DNA of 64,000 nt, from positions 190,516,816 through 190,580,815 of the forward strand of contig CP136066.1 in NCBI GenBank assembly GCA_032622095.1. The letters run 5' to 3'. The notes beneath the pieces were generated by a model. That model saw only the letters and a program-made list of their open reading frames with translations, did not search any database and had not been told where the DNA came from. This DNA comes from Siphonodentalium dalli. Taxonomy: Eukaryota; Mollusca; Scaphopoda; Gadilida; Siphonodentaliidae. Position numbers and translations under genes: made by a program. Within the stretch, counting starts at the first letter, position 1. Every line of letters begins with the position of its first letter. Below, piece by piece: positions 10,903-22,381 of this stretch.

Positions 10903-13867
10903 CTAGCAGGGTTACCCGGCGTTGCCCAGGTTAAAGTGATGTGAAACCCTCTGTGGATATTTTGTGGGAATAGAGAATAATCTTGCTCTCAAAGTTTTAC
11001 ACGTATTCTCATAAATTGTATATCCAAATGGCATCACAAAACATGATTCTTACACATGGAATATAAGTAGTGGCTCACCTTGTCAGGTCGGAGCGATTAT
11101 CATTTTGTTTATCGCGTTTAATCCGTCCCACCAATAAAGAAGTATTTATTTATTTACAACTGCGTATACTCCAGACGTTATAGCATGAAACATGAACATC
11201 ATAAACACATTAGTTCGAAAAAATAAAAGACGACAATTGTGTTTTACATAGAGATGTATCAATTAATCAATAAATCAATCTAGTTTATCATATCTTCATG
11301 AAGATACAGATGTTTTAAAGATATGTCCAGGTGCTCCTCTGTTCTGGTGCTAAATACTGGCTAATCATTTTCAGTTAAAAAGAAATGATGTTATACAAGT
11401 ATAGTAGCTACATGTGACCGACACAGCGAAATTTTGAGTTGTTTATGTTAGGCGATGAGTCTGTTCTAAAAAATGAAAGAAATCCTCTGTATCGGGCAGA
11501 TATACCCTTGTCAGATTTCACTATTGGAGGATCTTGAAAAGTCATGTGCTACGGACTGCGTTTTCCTTTATCTCAGAAGTAACCATATTTGACTGCACAC
11601 TGTGACCACTATGTTGAACAGGCCTGCTCTACATTTCCGTATCTCTTGACAATTGTAACTTTTTTGTGGAAACTATATTGAATGGGACAGACTCAATCGT
11701 GTTATAATATATACATGAGCCATTCTAATATGCAATCCTCTGACGATTCAAGGTCCCTCAGTTTGAATGAATTTATGTATCTCTTAAATAGATTGATATA
11801 AATATACTTTTAATACTTTCTTCTATGTATCTGTGTTGCTAGATCATTATAGGAATGCCCTGATTTCCATCCCCATATACATATGACAATTGAGAAGATA
11901 TAATTGTTCAAGTGATTTAATTCGGTCACCATTTGTCGAGATTGTGAAATTGGAATGCCAAAATCTCCTTAGAACGACATGGAGATGGCCTGGGAGATGA
12001 CTATATATAACTTTGTTGGATATGGGCGAATTGAACAATCTTATAAATGCTAGTGAATCTTCTCTCGCCATCCATGACCCAAACGACCCCAAATGTGATT
12101 TAATTCATCATATCATTAGAGAAGAACGTGCATGAATTATTGGAATCAGTGCTTAATTTATGTGTATCAACTTTGGTGCAACTCCCCTCATGCATGACTT
12201 GAACCGCGCCATTGTTGTCATATTTAAACCATGTCTATTAGACTCATGCATGCAGTATATAATGGAGATGATTATATATAAGTTTGGTGGTAATCGGCAA
12301 CTAAACAAATTCTTATCATAGTTATTACCCCCCCCCATCTCTCACACAAACGACACAAATTTCGCGTCTTTAAATCACACGTTTATATTCCTCGTATCAC
12401 GGAGAAGAATAATATATCAATTTGGTCGAAATCTGCGCTAAAAATAGCCCCTCCCCTGACACCAACAACGTCACTTTAGAAATGTTTTAACCCGCACCAT
12501 TATCTTACTGGTAAAAAGTTACCCCTGTTATACCGCCATCGATTGTACCCTTAAAGTTATATATAGAACACAGACAGATATTTGCAAATATTTGATTCAT
12601 TATATCATTTGAGAAGAACATGTATGAGTTTGATGGTAATTGGCACTAAACATAAGTTTATAAGTTTTTGGTGACCCTCCCGTCCCTATTTCGGACTCAA
12701 GCGGCGCCATTTTGACACCATTTAACCACACACTTAGACTCATTATAAAGATGAATATAAATAAAATTTATGAAGATTGACGAGTATACAAATTCGTATC
12801 AAATTTTGGGCCACCATTGCATATTTCTCACCCAAAAGGCATCAATTTGGCGCATTTAAACCACACGATTAGATTATTCGTATCACGGAGAAGAACATGT
12901 ATCAATCAGGTGGAAATCGGCGCTAAACATATTGTTTATCAATGTGTGTGTCCCTCTCACCCTCTAAGCACCCCTGACTCGAATGTCCCCACTTTTGACA
13001 TCTTTAAACCACATAATTAGACTCCTGATATCATGGAGATTATTATTTGTAAGTTTGGTGCTAATCCACGACAAAACAAATTTTTATCAAATTTAGTGGC
13101 CACCCCACCCCATCTCTTACCAAAGCAGCACCAATATGACGTCTTTAAAATCACACGATTAGATTCCTGATATCATGGATAAGAATGTGTATCAATTTGG
13201 TGGAATTGGCGCTAAAAATATTGTGTATCAATTTTGGTGCCCCTCTCCCTTTCAATTCACCCCTGACTCGAATGACACCACTTTTGACAGCTTTAAGCCA
13301 CGACATTAGACACCTATTCATGGGGATGAATTTGTATAAGTTTCGTGGCAATCGGCGACTAAGCCAATTCTTATCAGATTTAGTACCCACCCACCGCCCC
13401 CGCCCCAAATCTCTCATTCCATCGACACCAATTTGGCGTCTTTAAATCACACAATAAGATTCTTTGTATCATGGAGAAGATCTCAGAAGAATGTGCATCA
13501 ATTTGGTGGAATTCGGCGCTAAAATTAATTTGATCAATTTTGGTGCCCCTCTCCCCTTCTGGGCATCCCTGACGCGAACGGCGCGACTTTTGACATTTAA
13601 ACCACACCATTAGAATCCTCATATTATGGGGATGATTATATATAAGTTTGGTGGCAATCGGCGACAAATGTTTTTTCTGCCCCTCCCCTTTTCTGCCCCT
13701 GACAACAACGGCGTCACTTTATAAAATTCTAACCACCACCATTATCTTTCTCGTAAAAAGTTACCGCTAGTAGACCACTTTGGTATCATCTAGATGGTCC
13801 CCTGTGAATTTCTATAGAACACAGACAGGCAGACAGACAGACAGACATTTGCAAATATAGATATAGA
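10903..13867 (-). mobile_element. Helitron-like non-autonomous element, family B, copy 1
   Basis: Read on the minus strand, the right edge begins TCTATATCTATATTTGCAAA followed by a CTGTCTGTCTG run, and the left edge ends in a hairpin-forming GGGCAACGCCGGGT, then AACCCTGCTAG. These match the Helitron rules: 5' TC, a 3' hairpin shortly before CTRR, and insertion between A and T (flanks A 10902 and T 13868). About 11.85-13.75 kb of the interior is built of ~150-bp monomers, paired into ~300-bp dimers, around TTTGGTGGAAATCGGCGC. No RepHel protein is encoded. Confidence 0.7.
11850..13750. repeat. Tandem ~150-bp monomers (about 300-bp dimers) inside Helitron B
   Basis: Two alternating monomer types can be read. 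One has ATGGGGATGATTATATATAA followed by GGCAATCGGCGAC. The other has ATGGAGAAGAATGTGTATCA followed by GGAAATCGGCGCTAAA. The same type recurs about every 290-310 bp (for example near 12919, 13208 and 13514). The same arrangement is present in the other two copies of the family. Confidence 0.7.
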
Positions 13868-14193
13868 TTATATGTTGCTTTTTCGTGCATACGAAATGAA
13901 CATCTGGTTTTAAACAAATGACTACTAACTATACCAGCCTCAATTGAAGCTTTACATAACATCGATTGTTCTGATTGTCATATGTTGACCACAAGCTGAT
14001 AACTTTCCATACACATTTGAATGTATGGTATGTCACTTGTATAGGTTTGTCAGTGACATTCAAAGGAGTTTATCAAAATTAAAAATCCAATTGCCAAATG
14101 AATATTTGTATTGCCAAATGGAACTATGTTTTGCCATTTGTAAACACAAGTTACAGTACCTGCTGTGTTGTGCATACGGAACAAACAGCTGGT
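13868..14193. other. No gene seen
   Basis: Unique-looking AT-rich DNA between a Helitron and a MITE. Confidence 0.4.
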
Positions 14194-14224
14194 TCTAACC
14201 CTTTACCCAACAGAACGGCCCTGT

Positions 14225-14293
14225 GCCAATGCATTCTCTTATATATGCGAGTCGACCATAGGTCGCCTCGCATATATAAGAGAATGCATTGGC
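14225..14293. repeat. 69-bp palindrome (hairpin core)
   Basis: GCCAATGCATTCTCTTATAT pairs with its exact inverse at the other end, with the centre around GTCGACCATAGGTCG. Each arm contains CGCATATATAAGAG. Confidence 0.9.
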
Positions 14294-14412
14294 TTAACAC
14301 ATATTAAAAATGATAAAATTGTCAAAGAATGTAGAAAAATATTATAAAAATTGTTAAAAAATGTAAGAAAACATTATAAAATTGTTAAAGAATGTAAGAA
14401 AAAATGGTAAAA

Positions 14413-14476
14413 AATGCATTCTCTTATATATGCGAGGCGACCTATGGTCGACTCGCATATATAAGAGAATGCATTG
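14413..14476. repeat. Second hairpin core of the same MITE, inverted relative to the first
   Basis: Same arms, with the central bases in opposite orientation (GGCGACCTATGGTCGAC). The two hairpins are therefore themselves an inverted pair. Confidence 0.88.
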
Positions 14477-14631
14477 GCACAGGGCATAACTGTAACCATC
14501 ACAATGTGGTCAATGAACCGGTTCCAATGATATCTACATTTGTATGGTGTTATTGAGTCAGACCGAACATATTTTAGGCTGTTGAAGCTTTATTTGGGCG
14601 TTTTTGGCCGTTTTGTTGGGTAAAGGGTTAA

Positions 14632-15043
14632 ATAAATTACCACTACTGATAGCAGCCGCAATACAAATTTGAATGTCTGTTTGCCGAGTGTTTGGTCAAT
14701 TGTGTTGGTTTGTCATGCGTTCATAGACCTAAAAAAATGTCCAATTGCCAAATGTTTCGGCATTGGCGTATTTAACAAGAGGCAGCGCGGATCCTGATTA
14801 TTCAGCAAGTTGTCGATCGTTGTCAATTTAATTGTATACGCCTCGGCGTTAAATAGTTTGAGTAATGATCCCCGTATCCCTTACATCAATATATCAGTCT
14901 CAAAGCGAACAAGAATAACTTTTTACTGAATAAGAAGTTCGGTAATTTCCAATATGGCGTGGTATAGATGGATAGCGATATTGTGCTAGCGGAAGCAGTT
15001 CACATGAATATTTTATTGGAGCTAAAACCACCATTGAGGTACA
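14632..15043. other. No gene seen
   Basis: No coding frame or known repeat end recognised. Confidence 0.4.
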
Positions 15044-15252
15044 GTAATGCCCCAAAGTAATTGACCACTTAACCACAGCAGAATTATGGGTGATTTTTCA
15101 GGATTTAGTCAGAAATATGGCTTGTTGCCATTCATCGGAAAGCTCTCGGTGAGAGCTTTCCGATGAATGGCAACAAGCCAAATTTCCGACTAAATCCTGA
15201 AAAATTACCCATAATTCTTCTGTGGTTAAGTGGTCAATTACTTTGGGCATTA
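15044..15252. repeat. ~209-bp near-perfect palindrome
   Basis: Arms of about 100 nt run from GTAATGCCCCAAAGTAATTG to its inverse CAATTACTTTGGGCATTAC, meeting at a short centre around GCTCTCGGTGAGAGC. A few mismatches are visible (GTCAGAAATATGG versus CCAAATTTCCGAC). No flanking TTAA was seen. Confidence 0.92.
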
Positions 15253-15785
15253 CGGTAAAACACATCACACGCTGTACTTTATATATCAATCGAACACTAG
15301 GTACTTAGTTATTTGTATATATCCATATTTGCAATGCCCGGCAGTGTTTGTTAAATGAAAACATCACTTGATATACCGTTTAGCATATATAGGGTCGATC
15401 TGGCAGCCATTTGATTCCAATCTTTGCCGAAAGTAGGGAGTATGTTTTAGTCTGAAATGACATATTTCCCGCACGATACTCATGAGACAATCAGTGTGTC
15501 ATGCAGGCATAAAATTGCCGTTTGATGACGTGATTATCTTGATCTTAATTAGATTATTATGTCATAGTCGTCGCAGACTCGGCGAATATTTCCCTTACCC
15601 TGCTTGGCTTATCCAGTACGTAATGGTAACTATGGGTATGGCAAAAAGAACGCCATTATGTCAATACAAGTGTTTTATACCACCGAGGTAACTGATAATC
15701 TATATAAGCATACATGTATAATCTTACCCATATCCCATACCCCCCTAAATGATGAAGACCAGTTGACAGAGATTGGTGAATCCTG

Positions 15786-15832
<47 letters not shown>

Positions 15833-16492
15833 TTGTTTTACTCTGTGTATGACTGAGTTGTTGCACACTAGTATATAGATGATACCTACGGCTTTTGAAT
15901 CAATACGAACATTAACATTCGCGGGTACAAGCAGATGGCGATTTTCCACGAGCGGCTTATGGTGTTCAGTCAAAAGCTTTAAGTTTCTTTTCATTATATG
16001 CGTTTTCGTTATTTCAATTTACATTTATTTCTCTCATGTTTTGCTAAATTAAATGTAGACGATAACGAATCAGTTGATCACCATCTGACTATACCTTTAA
16101 ATAAAGAATCTACGCTTCCGCATACAAAATAATCCTTCCCTTCCAATTAATGTTCGCCAAAAGTGTCTTACTGGGCAAGTTTAATATAATGTCAACAAAT
16201 ATCTCGCCGGTAGCAACAATATGAACGCTAATACGACATACACAACTTAAACATACGATAGACTGAATCATATAAAACATGTCAACTGGCCTGAACATAT
16301 AATCATAGTTTGGTTCTACATATACAATCTGCTAACATGAATTGTTATTGAATCCTGAATGAATACTGGTTGCATTGTGTATATGGATCCCAAGTAGCAG
16401 TTAACAGGAATGATATGGGTCATGCGTTCCACCAAATAATCAATGCACCCGGCGTATCAAAAAGAAGGTGCATTAACCAGCTTAAGTTGGTA
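15253..16492. other. No gene; (AT)n microsatellite at about 15787-15829
   Basis: A GTGTGTGTATATAT run leads into about 20 AT dinucleotides. The open frames across it are products of the low-complexity tract. Confidence 0.5.
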
Positions 16493-16542
16493 TTAACCCT
16501 ACAATGACTGGAGCTTCCTGAAATTTTGCGTCAAACCTGAAC
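16493..16542. mobile_element. Left-end fragment of a TTAACCC MITE (second family)
   Basis: TTAACCCTACAATGACTGGA plus GCTTCCTGAAATTTTGCG matches the left end at 59162 (TTAACCCTTCCACGACTGGA plus GTTTCCTGAAATTTTGCG). The rest is replaced by the palindromic block that follows. Confidence 0.65.
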
Positions 16543-17137
16543 CAATGTATTATATTATAAAGTTATTATACAATGTTGTGTACAGTATGTGTTTTTCTTG
16601 TACGAGTCCAGGTTGTGATGAAAAGTCATATTGGACGAGACACGCCAGTGTCGAGTCCAATATGACTTTTCACCACAACCTGGACGAGTACAAGAAAAAC
16701 TCATACTGTACACAACATTGTATAATGACATTTTTATTATCCATCTGTATGTTTATCCAAATTTTGGAAATAAAACTTTTGTGGTATTTTTGGTATTTGT
16801 CGGCAATTAATTCTCTATAAAAGCCTGTACCGTATATTGATCATCATAAAACATGATTTGGAAAAGTAAACACGGAAGTGAGAAAAAACTCAATGCGGAA
16901 GTGAAACGTCTGCTAAAATCCATCAATGTTGCGCGCGCATCACAATTTCACCGATCCATTTCGCAATAGAGTTAATTAGTGACGTCACGGAGTCCAATAT
17001 GAAAAGTCTTATTGTACCGTCGGGAGTCCAATATGACTTTCGGGAGTCCAATATGACTTTTTCCAGGACTATCACGTGGCGGCTTTTGCCCAATCGGAAA
17101 TGGTGTTAGTTAAGGGATGGATAATAATATATCATAT
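16543..17137 (+). repeat. Duplicated block, copy 1, headed by a 168-bp palindrome
   Basis: Shares with 17954-18521 the order: CAATGTATTATA, the long palindrome, an AGTAAACACGGAAGTGAGAA block, GTTGCGCGCGCATCACAATT, GTGACGTCACGGAGTCC, a doubled GGGAGTCCAATATGACTTTC, and ATCACGTGGCGGCTTTTGCC. Each copy follows a partial TTAACCC MITE left end, so the block may be the interior of a larger element whose right end is lost. Confidence 0.82.
16562..16729. repeat. 168-bp palindrome
   Basis: Arms of about 75 nt (TATACAATGTTGTGTACAGT outward, GTCATATTGGAC near the centre) enclose a centre of GAGACACGCCAGTGTC. There are only isolated mismatches. Confidence 0.92.
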
Positions 17138-17812
17138 CTCATGTGACTTTCTCGCGTTCTGGTTGGATGCACACTGCTATATTATTTTTCGATAGTACCC
17201 CAGTAGGATTCCTATTCGCCTACTATTCTTTTTATATTTATAGCAACAGACTCATTTCGCCTAATCCGATTGCTGCCCGAAGACACGGCCAATCTGAAGC
17301 TATACCCTGTACTATCCAATGTATTTAATATTTTGTCAGTTTAGTTGGCAAGCGGAAAGTCTTAATTTTTAATGCCAGCGAACGTTATTTTGTAAGTTAC
17401 TTGTCCGTTTTGATCGAAGTTAAGTTCTGAATTTGTGTCAAAAATGTCTTTCCTAATGACGTATTTATTGAAATAAATACACGAGTTATGCAGAGATGAC
17501 ATGTTTATATGTACATAATAACATAGTTATGCTCCCCTACCATCGTCAAAAGATTGTCGTAAATTGTAAAAACTGAGACCGATTTACAAATTTCACCGGT
17601 AAATAAAAATGTGACAAAATCAGAGACATAAATTGTGTGTGAATCGACACCAATGTTCTATACAATGCAGAATGATGTGACTAAAATTTGACCAATATAC
17701 CATCGGACAACATATCTGAAGGAGATAATGACAATCCAATTAAGTGTAGTCCGTACTGAAATAATTATCCATAGAAGAGAATGGGGAGTCCATATGACCG
17801 GTATAATTGTGC
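17138..17812. other. No gene seen
   Basis: AT-rich spacer between the two duplicated blocks. No coding frame recognised. Confidence 0.4.
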
Positions 17813-17953
17813 TTAACCCTTTCGTGGCGGAATAAGCAGCGCAGGTGCAGCACTAACAATCCTGTGTCAGTGCACTATCTTATATATGCGGGTCTCAGTG
17901 AGCCTCGCATATATTAGAGAACGCACTGGATTACAAGGTCAATATTGTTAGGT
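17813..17953. mobile_element. Partial TTAACCC MITE with a diverged hairpin
   Basis: TTAACCCTTTCGTGGCGGAA marks the left end. A diverged hairpin at about 17863-17932 has arms CAGTGC.CT.TCTTATATATGCG and CGCATATATTAGAGAACGCACTG. No right end is present before the second palindromic block begins. Confidence 0.6.
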
Positions 17954-18521
17954 CAATGTATTATAAAGTTATTATACAATGTTGTGTACAGTATGTGTTT
18001 TTCTTGTACGAGTCCAGGTTGTGGTGAAAAGTCATATTGGACGAGACACGCCAGTGTCGAGTCCAATAGGACTTTTCACCACAACCTGGACGAGCATGAG
18101 AAAAACTCATAATGTACACAAAATTGTATAATTACATTTTTATTATCCAAATTTTGGGAATAAAACTTTTGTGTTATTTTTGGTATTTGTCCGCACTTAA
18201 TTCTCTATAAAAGCCTGTATTTTGATTATCAGAAAGCATGGTTTGGGAAAGTAAACACGGAAGTGAGAAAACAAATTAAATGCGGAAGGGAAACGTCTGC
18301 TAAAATCCATCAGTGTTGCGCGCGCATCACAATTTCACCGATTCATTTCGCAATAGAGTTAATTCGTGACGTCACGGAGTCCCAATAAAAAAGTGATATT
18401 GTACAGTCGGGAGTCCAATATGACTTTCGGGAGTCCAATATGATTTTTTCCAGGACTATCACGTGGCGGCTTTTGCCCAATTGGAAATGGTGTTAGTTAA
18501 GGGATGGATAATAGTATCATA
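17954..18521 (+). repeat. Duplicated block, copy 2, with its palindrome at about 17971-18132
   Basis: Diverged copy of 16543-17137 with scattered substitutions and small deletions (for example GAGCATGAG for GAGTACAAG in the right palindrome arm). It ends beside a small hairpin at about 18519-18548 (ATATATGCGAGG...CGCATATATACG). Confidence 0.82.
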
Positions 18522-18548
18522 TATATGCGAGGCTCCATCGCATATATA

Positions 18549-19142
18549 CGCATAATACATATAATATATGGATAATGCATGACTTGGAGTTGACTATCCC
18601 AAAAATAGTTGTCCGAGTGGAGGAGTAGTCCACGAGCTGCAAGCGACTGATGCGAGTTTCGCCCGCAACACGATAGTGGACTTCCTTGGGTTAGCACACT
18701 CACACGCTTGGAAATTCCAGAAATAATTTGTAGCATGTACACTGTTCAGAGGAGGTAATTTGAAAGGCATCGTCGCCTCGCTGCAAAATGACAACATTTT
18801 TTTTCTCCGAACTGTCTCTGTAATCGACAAGTAGAGCACAATAAATTATCATAAGCAAATTATTTATGTTATTTGTGATGCTTTCCCATTTTGTATGTGA
18901 CGACTTATCACGTTCCATTCGCCCCTGATCACAATACCGCTTCGATATTTTTGTCAGTTTCCTAATTTCTCACTGCTAAATTTTCTAATCGATCTTCAGT
19001 TTGTTTTCTGTAAAAAAAAATATTGTTTTGATTTGACGTCATTGTTTAACAACAACGACGTCTGCTTTCCATTGATTTCGAAAGAAGTCAAAATTCGGAC
19101 TGAAAATCATGATATCTTTCTGCGATGAAAATTAAATAATAT
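18549..19142. other. No gene seen
   Basis: Several overlapping short minus-strand frames are open, but none shows a domain or consistent exon boundaries. Confidence 0.4.
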
Positions 19143-19298
19143 GCCATCAACGTCGTTTTTCGGTTGATCTATGGGCCTATGGACCGATCAGTAGACGAAT
19201 AATATACTGTATAATTCCGCGAAGCGGATTATACTATGTTATTCGTCTACTGATCGGTCTATAGGCCCATAGATCAATCGAAAAACGACGTTGATGGC
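19143..19298. repeat. 156-bp palindrome
   Basis: GCCATCAACGTCGTTTTTCG is inverted as CGAAAAACGACGTTGATGGC. The arms continue through ATCTATGGGCCTAT and AGTAGACGAATAA and meet at TTCCGCGAAGCGGA. Very few mismatches, so it looks recent. Confidence 0.93.
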
Positions 19299-19521
19299 TT
19301 ATAATTACAACGATAACACTTTATTTTCAATTATCTACTATTAATCCATCTCAGAAAATTAATTGCCAAAGCAGGATTTTTCGTTGGACGACTCGAATCT
19401 CCGAATTTGGTTGATGGGCCGAAAATAAATTGGCCGAAATTGTCAACGAGCAACTTCACCAAGCAAACTTTCAGAAAATAAATATTTACACCTCAACATC
19501 AATGTTAAGCAATGTTAAGCA

Positions 19522-19579
19522 ATGAACTATCCATGAACTATCCATGAACTATCCATGAACTATCCATGAACTATCCACG
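19522..19579 (+). repeat. 11-bp minisatellite (ATGAACTATCC)n
   Basis: Five consecutive copies of ATGAACTATCC, preceded by two copies of AATGTTAAGC. Confidence 0.85.
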
Positions 19580-20383
19580 ATAAAAAAAAATTAATTGTTT
19601 GGCTACGATTTACGTTTAAAATGACTCAATAACAACCCAACAATTATCAACACACACAGAGTCGAATCCGAAGCGATTGGACAGCGATTTCCGGTAAAAT
19701 TATTAACTCCAGACTGAGAATCCAGCCCGGTGGCCGAAAGCCCTGATCACATCTAATGTTCTCGTGACAAATGCCATGTCATTAGCATTGTTATGAAGCT
19801 GAAAAATGTTAATAGGGTTGTAATCGGGTAACACATTTTATTTATTTCCAATAAATTTAGCCATGTTGTTCAGCCTGATTCATGATAATTTGTGTTCACA
19901 GTAACTATACACGTTGTCATAGACGCTCTTTCGAAAATTGGACAAATGAAAAACGCGGCACGAACTTTGAGTGTTCAGTCGAGCGTTACATAAACATGAA
20001 TATGGCTGAAATGAACAGACATAAGTATAGTATAGTGTCCGTAAGAAGCAGAAACATGCAATAGAGACATCAACTACATGTTCAAATGTTTCTAGCATTT
20101 CGTTCCGCGCTTTTGCGTCATCCGGGGACGTCGTGTGGGGCGACGGTTATAGACTCGCCCATTTTTCTTAAAGTATCACTACGCGATGTGAATCGTCTAC
20201 TGCAACGTATATGCACTGATATATCAGGTCACGCGCTAGCCTCTCGACCAATCAAATCACCGCATTTCGACGAAAACGAAAGTAGTTGTAATTATATGAA
20301 AATAGAGACGAAATTCCGCTGGCTGGCAGATATAGATGTACTGCTGGCTGATTATTTTGTAAATGCGAGACATCGGGATAGGG
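19580..20383. other. No gene seen
   Basis: A plus-strand open frame runs from about 20086 into the next MITE, but its last third is MITE sequence and it has no recognisable domain. Confidence 0.4.
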
Positions 20384-20842
20384 AATATGTGACCCGCCAT
20401 ACCAAATCCAGTCGTAAGTCGGTATTTTTTTTACCCTGTGCCAATACATTCTCTTATATATGCGAGTCGACCATAGGTCGCCTCGCATATATAAGAGAAT
20501 GCATTGGCCTAACAATTGTTTGTCATTTTTTTTAAATAAATGTTTCTTACAATTTTTAGGACATAAAATCAAAAACATCCATTACCCTGCAGGGAGCCCC
20601 ACACATATATAGAAGCATATAGAAGAGTGTCGTCTGCTCATGTTTGTCTGGGGCTCTGTATGGGTGAAATTTTAAAATTGTTAAAGAATACAAGAAAAAA
20701 TTGTAAAAAAATGTTAGGCCAATGCATTCTCTTATATATGCGAGGCGACATATAGTCGACCCGCATATTTAAGAGAATGCATCGGCACAGGATAAAAAAA
20801 ATCCCGACTTACGACTGGATTTGATATGGCGGGTCACATATT
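20384..20842. mobile_element. MITE with AATATGTGACCCGCCATA ends and the same hairpin cores
   Basis: Inverted ends of about 55 bp (AATATGTGACCCGCCATACC inward to GTCGTAAGTCGG and ACCCTGTGCC) enclose two hairpins at 20440-20508 and 20718-20786. The hairpins are almost identical to those of the TTAACCCTTTACCC MITEs, but the outer ends are unrelated and there is no TTAA target. No coding capacity. Confidence 0.8.
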
Positions 20843-21411
20843 ACAAGCCTGCTTGTGATTCGGAATATTTATTAAACGAAACAAGGAGAACTGATATTGA
20901 CAAATTCAAGCTTCAGCCAAATTTGTAAAGCGTTCAAATCGGTGTTAAATTATGTGCTGTCATGAAAGCACCAGTCAACAATAAGGCTCCCATTACATCT
21001 GGGGGATATTGAACATATGTACCACTCTTCACTATTTCATCTCAGACTGCGGGTGACATTTTAGGACTCGATGCATCCAGCATCCTGTAATTCCCACCAA
21101 AGTATATGACAATGTACAATCCAACAATTACCATTGGAGCGGTACAGTGTACATGCTAAATGTCGTTACTGGTAAGATGAATCCCGAGCAATAATTGTTT
21201 ATATTTATGTGCCTATCAAAGTAGTATTGCTAATGACTCATTAAATTGTTCATCGGTTAACATAATCTGAATGTGAACTGTTTTACCTTATGGGCATCTG
21301 GGACAGCATGAAGATCGATCGATAAAATATAATGAATAGTGAACATAATGAATAGTGATCCTCGGACAATAATACTTTATTTTAGGATTCAATGTAAAAT
21401 GTGTGTGGACA
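20843..21411. other. No gene seen
   Basis: Unique-looking sequence between two MITEs. Confidence 0.4.
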
Positions 21412-21667
21412 TTAACCCTTCCATGACTTGAGCATCCTGAAACCTAACATCGGAGACCCTGTGTCAATGCATTCTCTTATATGTGCGATTCTCATACAAG
21501 GAGCCTCGCAAATATAATATAATACATTGGCCTGACAATATTTACCATGACCTTGCAAACCAGTACATTCTCGTATATATATATGCCCCCTATGAGACTC
21601 GGATATATAAGAGAGTGCGTGGCACATGCTCTTTAATGTTGCTCCAGCTCCCGCCATGAAAGGGTTA
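21412..21667. mobile_element. TTAACCCTTCCATGAC-type MITE with two diverged hairpins
   Basis: The left end is TTAACCCTTCCATGACTTGA. The right end, CCATGAAAGGGTTAC, is the inverse with the last base of the TTAA changed. Diverged hairpins lie at about 21466-21535 and 21552-21623, with arms of the CATTCTCTTATATGTGCGA type. Confidence 0.7.
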
Positions 21668-21802
21668 CGCGAACAGATGAAAATAAAGAAGGTCATTACA
21701 TATTCACAATGTAATTATACAGCGATCCCAATGATCATCATGATCAGCACCATTGTCACTATTGGCACTACAGTCATCATGTTCAGCCTCATTCTTGAAC
21801 TG

Positions 21803-22143
21803 CTAGTAAATTGTTTGGAGTGATAACAACCAGTCACGCCAGACCGAGCAACCCGAGAACTTGCAGTAACGTCCAGTAATGACATCCATTTCCGTGTCGA
21901 TGGTCGATGACGCATTGACTTGAAAGATTTTTCCAGTTCTGGGGCCCGATGTGTACACAAAGTGCAATGCGAGACCGAAGATTCTGTCCCAAGTGCCTGC
22001 TACTGTGAAGTCTCCACTAATGTCACTGCCGCATCCGTTGAGTTTTTCATCCGGATTGAATGTGAGATTCACCCAGTTGATTGGGTACCAGTTACCTTTA
22101 AGCTCGAACATTCCACCCCAACGTTGGTACGGTGGCAAATAAT
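21803..22143 (-). CDS. Possible terminal exon of an unidentified protein
   Basis: On the minus strand a frame of 113 codons follows a good acceptor (CCGTCGTTTCAG|AT at 22144-22145) and ends at TAG. The product begins YLPPYQRWGGMFELKG and holds a pattern W.G...(x)n..LTFNPDEKLNGCGSD.SGDFTVAGTWD..G.A, which resembles small beta-barrel domains with a G.G.D..G.F...G..D core. The match is by eye only and no family is claimed. No upstream exon or poly(A) signal was found, and the exon is flanked by MITEs, so it may be a stranded or captured exon. The composition is less AT-rich than its surroundings. Confidence 0.4.
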
Positions 22144-22381
22144 CTGAAACGACGGCGACTGAGTGCGGAATATATTTATTTAGTGTATGATCCAACCCTT
22201 ATTCAATTCATTAAACCCATTCTATAATAATGATACACAACGGTCATTGTATAACAGTAAATAGTGCCAGATGTTCCCAGATGTATTATTGTTGCGCAAT
22301 CGTGATTTGGAATAGGGGGACGGGATTGAAGAAGCATCGTTGCATGTGACTGATATTGATATAGTTTGAACAGTTATTTTA

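Larger units (their letters stand above)
14194..14631. mobile_element. piggyBac-like MITE with twin hairpins (TTAACCCTTTACCC family), copy 1
   Basis: Inverted ends read (C)TAACCCTTTACCCAAC and GTTGGGTAAAGGGTTAA. The TTAA target and CCC start are the hallmark of piggyBac-type transposons. Two near-perfect palindromes lie inside, separated by A-rich degenerate repeats of AATTGTTAAAGAATGTAAG type. There is no coding capacity. Confidence 0.75.

Noticed and set aside
15656-15994. 112-codon minus-strand frame across the AT microsatellite
   Set aside because: The alternating IYIY tract is translation of (AT)n. There is no other support.
20086-20535. 149-codon plus-strand open frame
   Set aside because: The last part is MITE hairpin sequence and no domain or splice structure supports it.
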